Positions 7,493 to 16,664 are shown, counted from the first letter of the stretch. The stretch: 35,948 bases of DNA from an uncultured Eubacterium sp. (GCA_910578975.1 CAJTRZ010000018.1:1-35948); one strand, 5' to 3'. The notes: generated from the sequence alone by a model not told the origin. Translations and numbers: made by a program.

Positions 7493-8176
7493 ATGATAAT
7501 TAAACATTTAAAGGAACACTTTTTTAAGGAGTTAACCAAAGAGGAACACCTGGAAAAGATAAAGGAGGGGGCATTACCATATAACCGCTTAATGTCATAT
7601 TATAAGTGTGCCATTATGGAGGTGGAAACAAAATTTAAAGTTTTAAATGAGCAGTTTTCTTTGAAATATGATGAAAATCCTATTGAAACAATAAAGTCCA
7701 GATTAAAGTCTCCTGATAGTATTATGAAGAAAATGAAAAAAAAGGGAATCCCAATGAATACAGATGCTATTGAAGAGCATATTACGGACATTGCAGGAAT
7801 CAGGATTATCTGTTCTTTTGAAGAAGATATTTATAAAATGGCAAAACTTTTACTGCAACAGGATGATGTTACACTGATAGAACAGAAAGATTACATAGCG
7901 AGTCCTAAAGAAAGCGGATATCGAAGTCTTCATCTCATTGTTGAGGTACCGATTTTTTTAGAGGATGAAAAACGTCCAATGAAAGTTGAAGTACAATTTC
8001 GAACGATAGCTATGGATTTTTGGGCAAGCTTGGAACACAAGTTGAGATATAAAAAAGACATTAATCCTGAATTGATGGAACAGTTGGCGAAAGATTTGAC
8101 AGAATGTGCAGAGCAAAGTGCAGCTCTGGATCATCGTATGGAAGCTATCAGAAAGAGAATTAAAAAGAAAAAGTAA
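7493..8176 (+). CDS. Small alarmone synthetase, RelQ/YjbM-type GTP pyrophosphokinase
   Basis: This 227-residue protein consists only of the RelA/SpoT synthetase domain, with no hydrolase, TGS or ACT region, which defines the small alarmone synthetases that make (p)ppGpp from ATP and GTP/GDP. Visible motifs are RLKSPDS (70-76), DIAGIR (99-104), KESGYRSLH (139-147) and EVQFRT (166-171), the nucleotide-binding and catalytic segments. A helical basic tail ends in RKRIKKKK; RelQ proteins form tetramers through helices there. It has its own promoter. The beta-helix gene starts 42 bp downstream on the same strand, so read-through is plausible, though no functional link is evident. RelP is the alternative subgroup. 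Confidence 0.88.
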   Translation: MIIKHLKEHFFKELTKEEHLEKIKEGALPYNRLMSYYKCAIMEVETKFKVLNEQFSLKYDENPIETIKSRLKSPDSIMKKMKKKGIPMNTDAIEEHITDIAGIRIICSFEEDIYKMAKLLLQQDDVTLIEQKDYIASPKESGYRSLHLIVEVPIFLEDEKRPMKVEVQFRTIAMDFWASLEHKLRYKKDINPELMEQLAKDLTECAEQSAALDHRMEAIRKRIKKKK

Positions 8177-8218
8177 ATATAAAATGCGATGAAAATATTC
8201 TAAATGAAAGGTTAAGGG

Positions 8219-11131
8219 ATGAACGGATTATCATTTTATCATGAGAGATTAACAGACGAGAAGGCAGTATATTTTACGGAAGAGTTTTATGATATTAAAA
8301 GGGATGGAACAGTAGATGTCAGCGAGCAGTTGCAGAAAGCCATTTACTCTGTTGTAGAACAGCAGGGCTATGGTGTCCTTTTTGTGCCGGAAGGAAAATA
8401 CTTACTCAGCAGGACAATCTATATGCCGAAAGCAGTAAGAATGATTGGCTATGGAAAGAACAGACCAGAGTTTGTTTTAAAAGACAATGCGGATGGTTTT
8501 GATAAACCGCATCCCGAACAGAAAGGTGGATTTAAGTATCTGTTTTGGTTTACCAATATGATGCAGGATGATGAAAATCTTATTGAGGATGCAAACCCAG
8601 GGACTTTTTATAGTGCGATATCTAATATTAACGTAAGAATGGGAAAAGGAAATGCTTATGGAGTGGCATTTCGTACACATTATGCCCAGCATTGTTTTAT
8701 CAACCATATTGATATTTACGTGGAGTCTGGAATGGCTGGTATTTTTGATGTAGGTAACGAGATGGAAGATATTTATATTAATGGCGGACAGTATGGAATT
8801 ATTACGACGAAATGTTCACCAGGCTGGCCCTTTGTTATGGTGGATACCAGATTTTGTGGACAGAAAGCCGCTGCCATAAAAACAAGAGAAGCTGGACTTA
8901 ATATTATCAGGGCATATAGTGTGAATACGTCAAAATTTATTGATGTGGAAGAGGGTTATTTTGAAAAACTCATTATTGAAGATTCTATATTTGAAAATAT
9001 GGATATTTTGTTAGACATTGCTCAGGAAAAAAATGAACTGACTCAGATTAACGTAAAGAACTGTTATTTGAAGACGGTAGAAAATATTGTAAGATTTAAA
9101 GATACAGATAAGAAAATTGGCAGTGAGGATAATCCCTGCAAATTAGAAAAGTATATACATGGAGTGGTTGTCAGCGATGAAAATCCAGAAAAACAGTTCC
9201 ATGATGAGATATACCGTTATTCCAGAGAAATTGATTATAATATTTTAAAGACAGATTTACCTGCACTTCCTCAGATGGATCAGTGGATGAATGCGAAGGA
9301 AGCAGGGTTACAGGGAGATGGAGTTACGGATGATACAGCAGCATTAAAAGCAGCCATAGAAAAGTACGAAGTAATCTATTTTCCACAAGGGGAATATATC
9401 CTTACAGATACAATTGCATTGAAAGAAAACACTGTTTTCATTGGAATGAATCCGGTTTCAACACAATTAATATTAAAAGAAAATGCAGAGAGATTTACCG
9501 GTTTTGGAAAGGTCAGACCGTTTATTAAGACATCAAACAGGAAAAATATTATGTTTGGACTGGGAGTGAACACAGGAGGGAAAAACCCGAGAGCCTGTGG
9601 TGTATACTGGCAGGCAGATAAAGATTCTTATATGAACGATGTGAAGTTTTTCGGAGGCCATGGAAATCTGGTAAAAGGAACAGGTGCTTTTGAAATGCCA
9701 TATGATGAAGGCAGGGCAAGAGATGCGAGATTAGACAGAATCTGGGATTATCAATATCCAAGTCTTTTCATATATGGGGGTGGCGGTATATTTAAAGATA
9801 TCTGGTCTGCCAGTCCGTATGTGACAGCGGGAGTGAAGATACAGAATACAGAGGTTCCCACAAAGATATACTGTTTATCTCTAGAACATCATGCACGGTG
9901 TGAAATCAGAATGGTAAATGCAAAAAACGTTACGATATATGGATTCCAAAGTGAAGAGGAAAAGGCAGAAGGAGAGTTTGCTCTCCCAATAGAACTTCAT
10001 AATTGTGAAAATATTACATTCGCATCAACCTATTGTTTTAGAACTGTCTTTGTACAAAAACCATTTCCTTATTGTGCAAAAATATGGGATTGTAAAAACA
10101 TCAGGTTTTTAAATGTACATAATTATTCTCAGATGAAATATACAATAGACAATTTTTTATTGGATGTGAATTCAGGTACAGAGATAAGACCTTGGCAGGC
10201 TTCACGTATTGAGATAAAAGGGTCTGTAGATATAAAACAAAGGCAGAAAACAGAGATTAGAGCCGATGCCAAAAATAAATATAGTGTAGAATTATTATAT
10301 TCAGGCTTCCGATTTGCAGATGGCGGATGCTGTGATGGAAGAGGAAACTTTTATTTTCTGGATAGTATGGATAAGAAAGTCTACCGACTTGATGGAAAAA
10401 CACTGAAACTTTCCATGATTTTTGAATCACCATTTAAAATAAATTCTCTTGGATTTGATACGAGAGACAATATCATTGTCATTGGTGAGTATTCCATTCC
10501 TATGGAAGCTACATTAAATGGAAAAGAAATTGTGAACCAGCTTCCGCCAGATAGTTTTGGTACTTCTTATGGATTCTGGTATGACAATCGCGCAAGTGTA
10601 GTAGCATTTACGATAGACAAAGACGGCAATATTGCAAGACTGGAAAAGATAAATATTGGAGATGTCGAACCGGAGCGGGTATTGTATCCGGGAAATCGCT
10701 GGAGAGACAGTACAGATTTTGGAGAGGTGTGTAAGTATAATCCGGGAAAAGCATTTATCGCGCCGGATGGTGCTACCATAATACCATGTCATTATGATTT
10801 GATTCGTGCCAATAATCTTTCTAGATCAAAGCCAGGACGTAAGTTGTACTCTGTCGATGAGATGTACAAGCGTGTCTGGCAGTGTGACATTACAAAGGAA
10901 GGACTGCTGACAAATCCTGTGCCGATTATAGAAGAAGGAGATTACAAGGTACGTAAGTTTAACCATAGAATATATGTGGGAGATGATAATATTAAAGTGT
11001 ACGAAAATGGTAAATTGTCAGAGATAATCCGTATCCCTGAACGTCCTACAACTTTTGATTTTGGAGGCGAAAAACGAAATAATTTGATTGTAACAACGAG
11101 GCATGCAGTTTATTTGGTAAAGAAATGTTAA
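8219..11131 (+). CDS. Cytoplasmic tandem beta-helix protein (GH55/pectate-lyase-3-like) with C-terminal propeller-like region
   Basis: This 970-residue protein has no signal peptide. It contains two pectate-lyase-3-type right-handed beta-helix starts: DIKRDGTVDVSEQLQKAI with VPEGKYLLSRTI near residues 25-70, and GDGVTDDTAALKAAIEKY with FPQGEYILTDTI near 365-405. Tandem helices of this kind are the fold of GH55 exo-beta-1,3-glucanases. From about residue 694 the sequence changes to short repeated blades (FADGGCCDGRGNFYFLDSMD, then DTRDNIIVIGEY, VVAFTIDKDGNIARLEKI and a C-terminal set), suggesting a beta-propeller. I cannot identify the catalytic residues or substrate. It sits 12 bp before a related lipoprotein gene, with AAAGG about 8 nt before the ATG. 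The likely role is carbohydrate processing inside the cell; that is inference. Confidence 0.7.
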   Translation: MNGLSFYHERLTDEKAVYFTEEFYDIKRDGTVDVSEQLQKAIYSVVEQQGYGVLFVPEGKYLLSRTIYMPKAVRMIGYGKNRPEFVLKDNADGFDKPHPEQKGGFKYLFWFTNMMQDDENLIEDANPGTFYSAISNINVRMGKGNAYGVAFRTHYAQHCFINHIDIYVESGMAGIFDVGNEMEDIYINGGQYGIITTKCSPGWPFVMVDTRFCGQKAAAIKTREAGLNIIRAYSVNTSKFIDVEEGYFEKLIIEDSIFENMDILLDIAQEKNELTQINVKNCYLKTVENIVRFKDTDKKIGSEDNPCKLEKYIHGVVVSDENPEKQFHDEIYRYSREIDYNILKTDLPALPQMDQWMNAKEAGLQGDGVTDDTAALKAAIEKYEVIYFPQGEYILTDTIALKENTVFIGMNPVSTQLILKENAERFTGFGKVRPFIKTSNRKNIMFGLGVNTGGKNPRACGVYWQADKDSYMNDVKFFGGHGNLVKGTGAFEMPYDEGRARDARLDRIWDYQYPSLFIYGGGGIFKDIWSASPYVTAGVKIQNTEVPTKIYCLSLEHHARCEIRMVNAKNVTIYGFQSEEEKAEGEFALPIELHNCENITFASTYCFRTVFVQKPFPYCAKIWDCKNIRFLNVHNYSQMKYTIDNFLLDVNSGTEIRPWQASRIEIKGSVDIKQRQKTEIRADAKNKYSVELLYSGFRFADGGCCDGRGNFYFLDSMDKKVYRLDGKTLKLSMIFESPFKINSLGFDTRDNIIVIGEYSIPMEATLNGKEIVNQLPPDSFGTSYGFWYDNRASVVAFTIDKDGNIARLEKINIGDVEPERVLYPGNRWRDSTDFGEVCKYNPGKAFIAPDGATIIPCHYDLIRANNLSRSKPGRKLYSVDEMYKRVWQCDITKEGLLTNPVPIIEEGDYKVRKFNHRIYVGDDNIKVYENGKLSEIIRIPERPTTFDFGGEKRNNLIVTTRHAVYLVKKC

Positions 11132-11143
11132 AAGGAGAAAGAT

Positions 11144-12958
11144 ATGAGAAGATATTTAATAGCAACCATAATCATATTGATGGCGGCCATGTGCTTTGGC
11201 TGTGAGAATGACAAAACAGATAATAAAGAAATTTCTGTTGTTTCAGATGAAAAGACAGGAAATCAAATAAAGTATATTATTGATGGTGATACAGTAACAG
11301 ATGATTCTGTTTTAGGAAAGAATGTTTATGTTTTTGATACAAAAGACAATGCAGAGGATATTCAAAGTAAAGTAACAGAGATTTTTAAAAAACAGGAGAC
11401 AAACCAGTTTGGTGACGAAAGATATGCTCTTTTATTTAAGCCGGGTACCTATGATAAGTCATTGCTTGTAAATGTAGGATATTATACGCAGGTTGCAGGT
11501 CTTGGAATTTCGCCGAAAGATACAAATATCAATAAACTCTGGGTAGATGCAAACTGGATGTATCATAATGCTACATGTAATTTTTGGAGAAGTGCAGAAA
11601 ATTTTAGTATTAATGAATATTGTATGTGGGCGAATTCTCAGGCAGTTTCTTTAAGAAGAGTGAATTCCAGTGATGGGATTGTTTTAAGTGATGGAGAGGG
11701 ATGGTCCAGCGGTGGATTTATTGCAGATTCTAATTTCGACGGAATGGTTTCATCCGGTTCCCAGCAACAGTATTTATGCAGAAATAATCAGTGGAGATTC
11801 TGGGAAAATGGTGTGTGGAATATGGTATTTGTGGGAGAGGATCCTTCAAGCATACCTTCAGGAGTCTGGCCGTATGCACCTTATACTACGGTAAAACAGG
11901 CACCAAAGGTTCAGGAAAAACCGTATATCTGCTATGATGAAAAGAATGGTTATGGCATTATGGTGCCGGAAATCAGAAAGGATGCACAGGGAATTTCATG
12001 GAAAGATGGAGTAAAAGGAACATTTTATAGTTTGAATACATTTTATATAGCAAATCCAAAGGATAATGCAGATTCTATAAACAAAGCTTTAGAAAGTGGA
12101 AAACATATTTTGTTTACTCCAGGCATTTATAAGTTAGATAAGGCATTAAAAGTGTCTAAAGAAAATACAATTATGTATGGAATGGGATTGGCTACGCTTG
12201 AGGCGGCAGATGGAAATGCATGTATGGAAATTGCGGATGCAGATGGTATTAAGGTTTGCGGACTCTTATTTGATGCGGGAGAAAAAGAGTCAGAAACTCT
12301 TTTGAGAATAGGAGAGGAAAAAACAGATGTGTCTCACGCAGATAATCCATTATGTTTTAGTGATGTTTACTTTAGAGTAGGCGGTGGAAAATATGCAGGA
12401 AAGGTTAAGAACTGCGTTATTGTCAACAGCAATGATGTAATAGGAGATAATTTCTGGGTATGGAGAGCTGACCACAGTACGAATGTAGGATGGGATGTCA
12501 ACACTGCTCCAAATGGTATTATTATTAATGGAGATAATGCTATTATGTATGGATTGTTTGTGGAGCATTTTCAGGAGTATCAGACAATCTGGAATGGTGA
12601 TAATGGAAAATTATATTTTTACCAGAGTGAAATGCCATATGATGCACCAAAGCAGGAAGCATATATGAGCCATGATGGCAAAGTGAAAGGATATGCATCC
12701 ATTAAGGTAGATGATGGTGTAAACAAATTTGAAAGTTATGGTATCGGTGCTTATTGTTATAACAGAGATGCAGATATAGAGATTTTCAGTGCTGTAGAAG
12801 TACCGAATAAGAAAGGGGTTAAGTTACATAATACATGCACTGTAAAATTAAATGGAAATGGAAAAATTTTGCATGTTATTAATGATAAAGGTGATGCTAC
12901 TGAATTTGGAGGGAATGCATCCCGGATAATGGAATATGAAAACGGATTGATACAATAA
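11144..12958 (+). CDS. Beta-helix lipoprotein, GH55-like surface protein
   Basis: This 604-residue protein begins with a basic, hydrophobic signal sequence ending in CFGC (17-20), a non-ideal lipobox that would place the mature protein on the outer face of the membrane with C20 lipidated. A Ser/Asp/Lys-rich linker follows, then a first beta-helix (VFDTKDNAEDIQSKVTEIF, FKPGTYDKSLLV) and a second (NPKDNADSINKALESGKHI, FTPGIYKLDKAL). The two-helix layout matches GH55-type glucanases and relatives often mislabelled as coagulation factor 5/8 proteins. It is related in fold, not closely in sequence, to the preceding cytoplasmic protein. An AAAGGAG ribosome binding site sits 7 nt before the ATG. The substrate is unknown; a surface glycan is inferred. 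Confidence 0.68.
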   Translation: MRRYLIATIIILMAAMCFGCENDKTDNKEISVVSDEKTGNQIKYIIDGDTVTDDSVLGKNVYVFDTKDNAEDIQSKVTEIFKKQETNQFGDERYALLFKPGTYDKSLLVNVGYYTQVAGLGISPKDTNINKLWVDANWMYHNATCNFWRSAENFSINEYCMWANSQAVSLRRVNSSDGIVLSDGEGWSSGGFIADSNFDGMVSSGSQQQYLCRNNQWRFWENGVWNMVFVGEDPSSIPSGVWPYAPYTTVKQAPKVQEKPYICYDEKNGYGIMVPEIRKDAQGISWKDGVKGTFYSLNTFYIANPKDNADSINKALESGKHILFTPGIYKLDKALKVSKENTIMYGMGLATLEAADGNACMEIADADGIKVCGLLFDAGEKESETLLRIGEEKTDVSHADNPLCFSDVYFRVGGGKYAGKVKNCVIVNSNDVIGDNFWVWRADHSTNVGWDVNTAPNGIIINGDNAIMYGLFVEHFQEYQTIWNGDNGKLYFYQSEMPYDAPKQEAYMSHDGKVKGYASIKVDDGVNKFESYGIGAYCYNRDADIEIFSAVEVPNKKGVKLHNTCTVKLNGNGKILHVINDKGDATEFGGNASRIMEYENGLIQ

Positions 12959-13011
12959 GGGATTGAATAATTTTAAAAACAAATGTATTTCTAAAATATA
13001 AGGAGGTCGAA

Positions 13012-13815
13012 ATGATATTAAATGAAACTTTTACATTAGCAAACGGAGTGAAAATTCCAAAGATTGGGCTTGGGACATGGCAGATACCAGATGGGGATGA
13101 TACATATAATTCCGTGATGTTTGCGTTAAAAAATGGGTACCGTCATATTGACACTGCGAAAGCATATGGAAACGAGGCAAGCGTAGGAAGAGCGATTAAG
13201 GATTTTGGAATTGCAAGAGAGGATATATTTGTTACGACAAAACTTCCGGCAGAATGCAAAGGATATGATATTGCAAAAAAATGTTTTGAGGAGTCATTGT
13301 CAGATTTGGATCTTGGATATATTGATTTGTATTTGATTCATGCACCATGGCCATGGGACAAAATGGGAATGGATTGTACAGAAGGGAATATTGAAAGTTG
13401 GAAAGCATTAGAGGAAGTTTATGAAAGTGGAAAAGCAAGAGCGATTGGAATTTCTAATTTTGCACCAGAGCATATACAGCCGATATTAGATAACTGTAAG
13501 GTAGTTCCAATGGTAGATCAGATAAGTTTTCATGTAGGAAATAGACAGGAGCATATTGTATCAAAATGTAAGGAGAACAATATACAACTGATGGCATACT
13601 CACCATTGGCTACAGGTGGATTAGTAAATGATGAATATGTCGCAAAGATAGCTGAGAAATACAATGCAACAATTCCACAGATTTGTGTGAGATATTGTAT
13701 CCAGAAAGGCGCAGTAGCGATTCCTAAATCAACAAAAGAAGAGAGAATTATCTCAAACGTTCAGGTTGATTTTGAAATCAGTGACGAAGATATGGCATAT
13801 CTGGATAGAAAATAA
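13012..13815 (+). CDS. Aldo/keto reductase
   Basis: This 267-residue NAD(P)H-dependent oxidoreductase has a TIM-barrel fold. The complete catalytic tetrad is visible: D47 and Y52 in HIDTAKAYGNE, K77 in VTTKL and H110 in LIHAPWPW. The nucleotide-phosphate-binding segment AIPKSTKEERI lies near the C-terminus. The family reduces aldehydes, keto-sugars or 2,5-diketo-D-gluconate-like substrates. A perfect AAGGAGGT site precedes the ATG by 6 nt. It follows the beta-helix pair on the same strand after 53 bp, so it may act on a released sugar, but that is only context. The C-terminus is a little short for the family and stops just before a degenerate coding stretch in another frame. Confidence 0.88.
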   Translation: MILNETFTLANGVKIPKIGLGTWQIPDGDDTYNSVMFALKNGYRHIDTAKAYGNEASVGRAIKDFGIAREDIFVTTKLPAECKGYDIAKKCFEESLSDLDLGYIDLYLIHAPWPWDKMGMDCTEGNIESWKALEEVYESGKARAIGISNFAPEHIQPILDNCKVVPMVDQISFHVGNRQEHIVSKCKENNIQLMAYSPLATGGLVNDEYVAKIAEKYNATIPQICVRYCIQKGAVAIPKSTKEERIISNVQVDFEISDEDMAYLDRK

Positions 13816-13816
13816 G

Positions 13817-13924
13817 GTATCTCATGATATAGATAGTAATTTATTCGTATTAAAATATGAATTATATTTACCTGATAAAGAAGAATTACAAAAATTAGTT
13901 GATAATATTTTAGAAAGAAGATAA
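13817..13924 (+). pseudogene. Possible 3' remnant of a lost gene
   Basis: A coding-like stretch starts at the aldo/keto reductase stop codon in another frame and ends at TAA 13922-13924. It reads as a well-behaved C-terminal helix (LFVLKYELYLPDKEELQKLV and on to NILERR) with no start codon or ribosome binding site. This looks like the tail of a deleted gene. It faintly resembles C-termini of DUF1016/YhcG-type nucleases, but this is a weak impression only. Confidence 0.3.
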
Positions 13925-13967
13925 AAAAAGGGGCTATCGCACTAGAATTTTTAGTGTGATATGCTCC
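13923..13967 (-). terminator. Intrinsic terminator of the SDR gene
   Basis: An about 15-bp stem with minor mismatches (13930-13944 with 13952-13967) is followed on the minus strand by seven T (A-run 13923-13929). It ends leftward transcription and may also stop the aldo/keto reductase transcript arriving from the other side. Confidence 0.75.
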
Positions 13968-14004
13968 TTGTATGTATTTTTAGAGATTTTACAATATGTT
14001 GTTT

Positions 14005-14727
14005 TTATACTGTCCAGCCACCGTCTAAAGTAATAATTTGGCCGGTCATGTATGGGCTGGCTGTAAGGAGAGCACAGACTGTCTTTGCAACGTCAGCTGG
14101 TGTTCCTAGACGTCCGGCAGGAATCTCATCTACAATTTCATTTATGTCTTCGTCGGTCAGATGGGCGTTCATTTTTGTGTCAATAATGCCACAGGCAATA
14201 ACGTTTACCTGAATATTTGATGGGGCCAGTTCTTTTGCAAGAGCTTTGGTAAATGTATTGACTGCACCCTTTGTTGCAGAGTACGCTGCTTCGCAGGAGG
14301 CCCCACGGTTGCCCCAGACGGAAGATATGTTGATGATTTTTCCACCACCTTGTTTCAAAAAGACTGGAATTACTGCCTGACTAAGAGAAATGGCAGAGGT
14401 AACATTGGTATTCCATATATTGTTCCAGTATTCTTTTGTTAAGTCCTGTAGTAATCCTACAATGGAGATGCCTGCATTATTAATTAAAACTTCTACTTGA
14501 AATTGTTTTTCTTCTATATAAGTAAGTAAATCTTTTGCAGCATCAAAATCTGATAAATCACACTGAAAAGGAAAGAAATTATTTCCAAGCTGCAGAGCTA
14601 ATTCTTCAATAAATTTTTTGTTTTTGCAATAAGTACCTATCACATAATAGCCCTGAGTTATTAATAGTTCAGATATAGCTGTTCCAATTTCCCCTGAAGC
14701 GCCGGTTACGATAGCTGTTTTTTTCAT
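14005..14727 (-). CDS. SDR family oxidoreductase, FabG-like
   Basis: This 240-residue classical short-chain dehydrogenase/reductase has the Rossmann cofactor motif TGASGEIG (8-15), NNAG (83-86), the catalytic serine at 135/136 (INISS) and YxxxK at Y149-K153. The C-terminal TGQIITLDGGWTV closes the fold as in 3-oxoacyl-ACP reductases. It probably works as a cytosolic NADP(H)-dependent ketoreductase. Since no fatty-acid genes are near, it may be a secondary FabG-like enzyme rather than the essential one. It is transcribed alone, against its neighbours, with its own terminator. Substrate specificity is open. Confidence 0.85.
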   Translation of the reverse strand: MKKTAIVTGASGEIGTAISELLITQGYYVIGTYCKNKKFIEELALQLGNNFFPFQCDLSDFDAAKDLLTYIEEKQFQVEVLINNAGISIVGLLQDLTKEYWNNIWNTNVTSAISLSQAVIPVFLKQGGGKIINISSVWGNRGASCEAAYSATKGAVNTFTKALAKELAPSNIQVNVIACGIIDTKMNAHLTDEDINEIVDEIPAGRLGTPADVAKTVCALLTASPYMTGQIITLDGGWTV

Positions 14728-14824
14728 GATAATCTCCCATTTTGTATTTCATCTAAAAATAATATTTCTACGTATAAAATACCATAAATAAAGAAGAAGT
14801 GCCACAGTATGATTATAAAATAGG

Positions 14825-14853
14825 TTGACATAGGTTGTCTGCAATGTTATGAT
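14825..14853 (+). promoter_or_regulatory. Strong promoter for the NlpC/P60 gene
   Basis: A consensus TTGACA (14825-14830) and TATGAT (14848-14853) with a 17-bp spacer lie 55 bp before the start codon. The -35 lies in an imperfect direct repeat, GGTTGACATAGGTTGTC. Confidence 0.7.
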
Positions 14854-14908
14854 TGTAATAAATTTGTAACATTTAGGCTATAAAAATAAATAACGGAGGC
14901 GTATAAGA

Positions 14909-16222
14909 ATGAGGCGCTATAATGTGGAAAAAATTATTAGTGGAGTGCTTACAGTAGTAATGACTACTACACTTGCACAGCCAGTGTTTGCAGAAGAATT
15001 AAATACTGAAATACCAAGCGCAGGTGCTACTGTTGCGATAGAAAAATATATTTCTAATGTTGGAAGTGAAGAAGATTTATCAAAGTATCTTCCGGCACCG
15101 GAGCAGAAAACACAGTCTGTTCAACAAGTGGAAAATAAAAATGAAAGCAAAGAAAGTAAGATGTTTTCTGATATTGCTATTGCACGTGTAAGCGGCGGTC
15201 AGGAAGATTATGTAAACGTCAGAAAAAAGCCAAACGCAAAATCAAAGCGTGTGGGTAAGATATATAATAATTGTGGAGCAAGAATTGTTGAAACGACAAA
15301 AAGCGGATGGTACAAAATAGTATCAGGGAATTGCAGAGGATATATTAAGGCTGAATACTTTGTGACAGGAAAAAAAGCACAGTCAAATGCATTAGACAAT
15401 GGATATGTGTTTGCCAATGTAAAGGATTCTGGTGTACATGTAAGAAAATCAGCCAATACTAAGGGAAGTATTGTAACGAATGTTTACCACAATGAAAATT
15501 ATGTTATTAAAAAATTCAGTGATGACGGTAAATGGGTAAAAGTGAAAATCGGCGATGGTGTGAGTGGCTGGGTATCTTCTGATTATGTAAAAGTAAGTGT
15601 AGATATGGAAACAGCCATTACGAATGCTGAAGAGAGAGCAAAGATTAAAGCACAGAAAGAGCGGGAAGAAAGAGAACGACAGGCACAATTAGCAGCAGAG
15701 GCTGAACAGAATGCCCAAAATAATCAGTCTGATGATAATGATGAGCCGGCTCAAAATAATAATGTAAACGCAAACAACAGTAATAATAGTAATCATACAT
15801 ATACACCGCCAAAGACAAATACACCAAAACCTACATCGAAGCCATCTTATGGTAACGCATCAGGTTCCGGTGCTTCAGCGGTTGTAGCATATGCAAAACA
15901 GTTCCTTGGAAATCCATATGTGTATGGAGGTTCCAGTTTGACAAATGGAACAGATTGTTCAGGATTTACAATGTCAGTGTATGCACATTTTGGATATTCG
16001 TTAAATCGTTCATCTTATACTCAGGTATATAATGGAAGAGCAGTTTCTATGAGTGCATTATTACCAGGAGATTTGTTATTCTACAAATATAACAGTTCCA
16101 CAATCAGCCATGTAGCTATGTATATCGGCGGTGGACAAATTATACATGCGTCAACACCTTCTACAGGTATTATTATCAGTGGAATGGGTTCACCATGTGC
16201 TGCTAGAAGAATTATAAATTAA
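14909..16222 (+). CDS. Secreted peptidoglycan endopeptidase with two SH3b domains and NlpC/P60 domain
   Basis: This 437-residue exported cell-wall hydrolase has a signal peptide (basic MRRYNVEKI, hydrophobic core, likely cleavage after VFA, residue 28). Two bacterial SH3 wall-binding domains follow at about 95-152 (VNVRKKPNAKSKRVGKI) and 165-230 (VHVRKSANTKGSIV). Next come a charged E/R/A/Q helix (236-266) and an Asn/Pro/Thr-rich linker (266-322). The C-terminal NlpC/P60 domain has catalytic C350 (TDCSGF), H401 (ISHVAMYIG) and a polar H413 (IIHAST). Family enzymes cut gamma-D-Glu-diaminoacid bonds in peptide stems. It has a strong dedicated promoter and a strong terminator, so it is monocistronic. 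Growth, separation or wall turnover are likely roles. Confidence 0.92.
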   Translation: MRRYNVEKIISGVLTVVMTTTLAQPVFAEELNTEIPSAGATVAIEKYISNVGSEEDLSKYLPAPEQKTQSVQQVENKNESKESKMFSDIAIARVSGGQEDYVNVRKKPNAKSKRVGKIYNNCGARIVETTKSGWYKIVSGNCRGYIKAEYFVTGKKAQSNALDNGYVFANVKDSGVHVRKSANTKGSIVTNVYHNENYVIKKFSDDGKWVKVKIGDGVSGWVSSDYVKVSVDMETAITNAEERAKIKAQKEREERERQAQLAAEAEQNAQNNQSDDNDEPAQNNNVNANNSNNSNHTYTPPKTNTPKPTSKPSYGNASGSGASAVVAYAKQFLGNPYVYGGSSLTNGTDCSGFTMSVYAHFGYSLNRSSYTQVYNGRAVSMSALLPGDLLFYKYNSSTISHVAMYIGGGQIIHASTPSTGIIISGMGSPCAARRIIN

Positions 16223-16231
16223 AAAACAATT

Positions 16232-16290
16232 ATAAGAAAAAGCTATTACGATGAAACCACTTTCATTGTAATAGCTTTTTCTTATTTTAT
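16232..16290 (+). terminator. Long-stem terminator of the NlpC/P60 gene
   Basis: A 25-bp stem with a single G-T pair (16232-16256 with 16261-16285) and a CCAC tetraloop is followed by a T-rich tail, 9 bp after the stop codon. The stem is unusually long for an intrinsic terminator. The rest of the gene-free stretch 16223-16664 holds repeated GTTAATAAC sites and the hpf promoter. Confidence 0.8.
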
Positions 16291-16413
16291 ACGTGTATAT
16301 TGCAATGCGTTGTCAAGAACTTATGTAGAAAATGCACAATTTCATGACATGTAGACAAAACGTTTGTTCTTTTTTGATTCGACAAAGATTTACATAAAAA
16401 AACACGAAAAAAG

Positions 16414-16486
16414 GTTAACAATGTTAATAACTCGGTTAATAACCCATATTTTCGAGAAAAAATGCAGAAAAAAATATGTTAATAAC
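16414..16486. repeat. Cluster of GTTAATAAC-type sites upstream of hpf
   Basis: GTTAATAAC occurs at 16423-16431, 16435-16443 and 16478-16486, with a related GTTAAC at 16414-16419. The first two copies are 12 bp apart and the third 43 bp further on. Each is a near-palindrome. Such a cluster 120-190 bp upstream of a promoter could be a regulator-binding array; the regulator is unknown. Confidence 0.45.
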
Positions 16487-16602
16487 TTGAGTTTCATACA
16501 ATTATGTCAATGATGGTCGAAAAAGGAAAAAATGCATATTATTGTGTAAGTTGCACAAAAAGTTAGTTAAAAATATAACTAATGAAAATTTTGTGTTTTT
16601 CA

Positions 16603-16632
16603 TTGTTAAACATATGCAGAGTATGATATAAT
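16603..16632 (+). promoter_or_regulatory. Predicted hpf promoter
   Basis: TTGTTA (16603-16608) and a perfect TATAAT (16627-16632) with an 18-bp spacer lie 33 bp before the hpf start codon. A small hairpin (TTAGTT with AACTAA) sits just upstream at about 16563-16582. Confidence 0.6.
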
Positions 16633-16664
16633 TTAAATACTAGATAAGGAAAGGAAGTGGTACC

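Noticed and set aside
16286..16664. A raiA-type structured RNA upstream of hpf
   Set aside because: The interval is very AT-rich with only small hairpins and direct repeats; I cannot find the long GC-rich paired structure expected for that RNA class.
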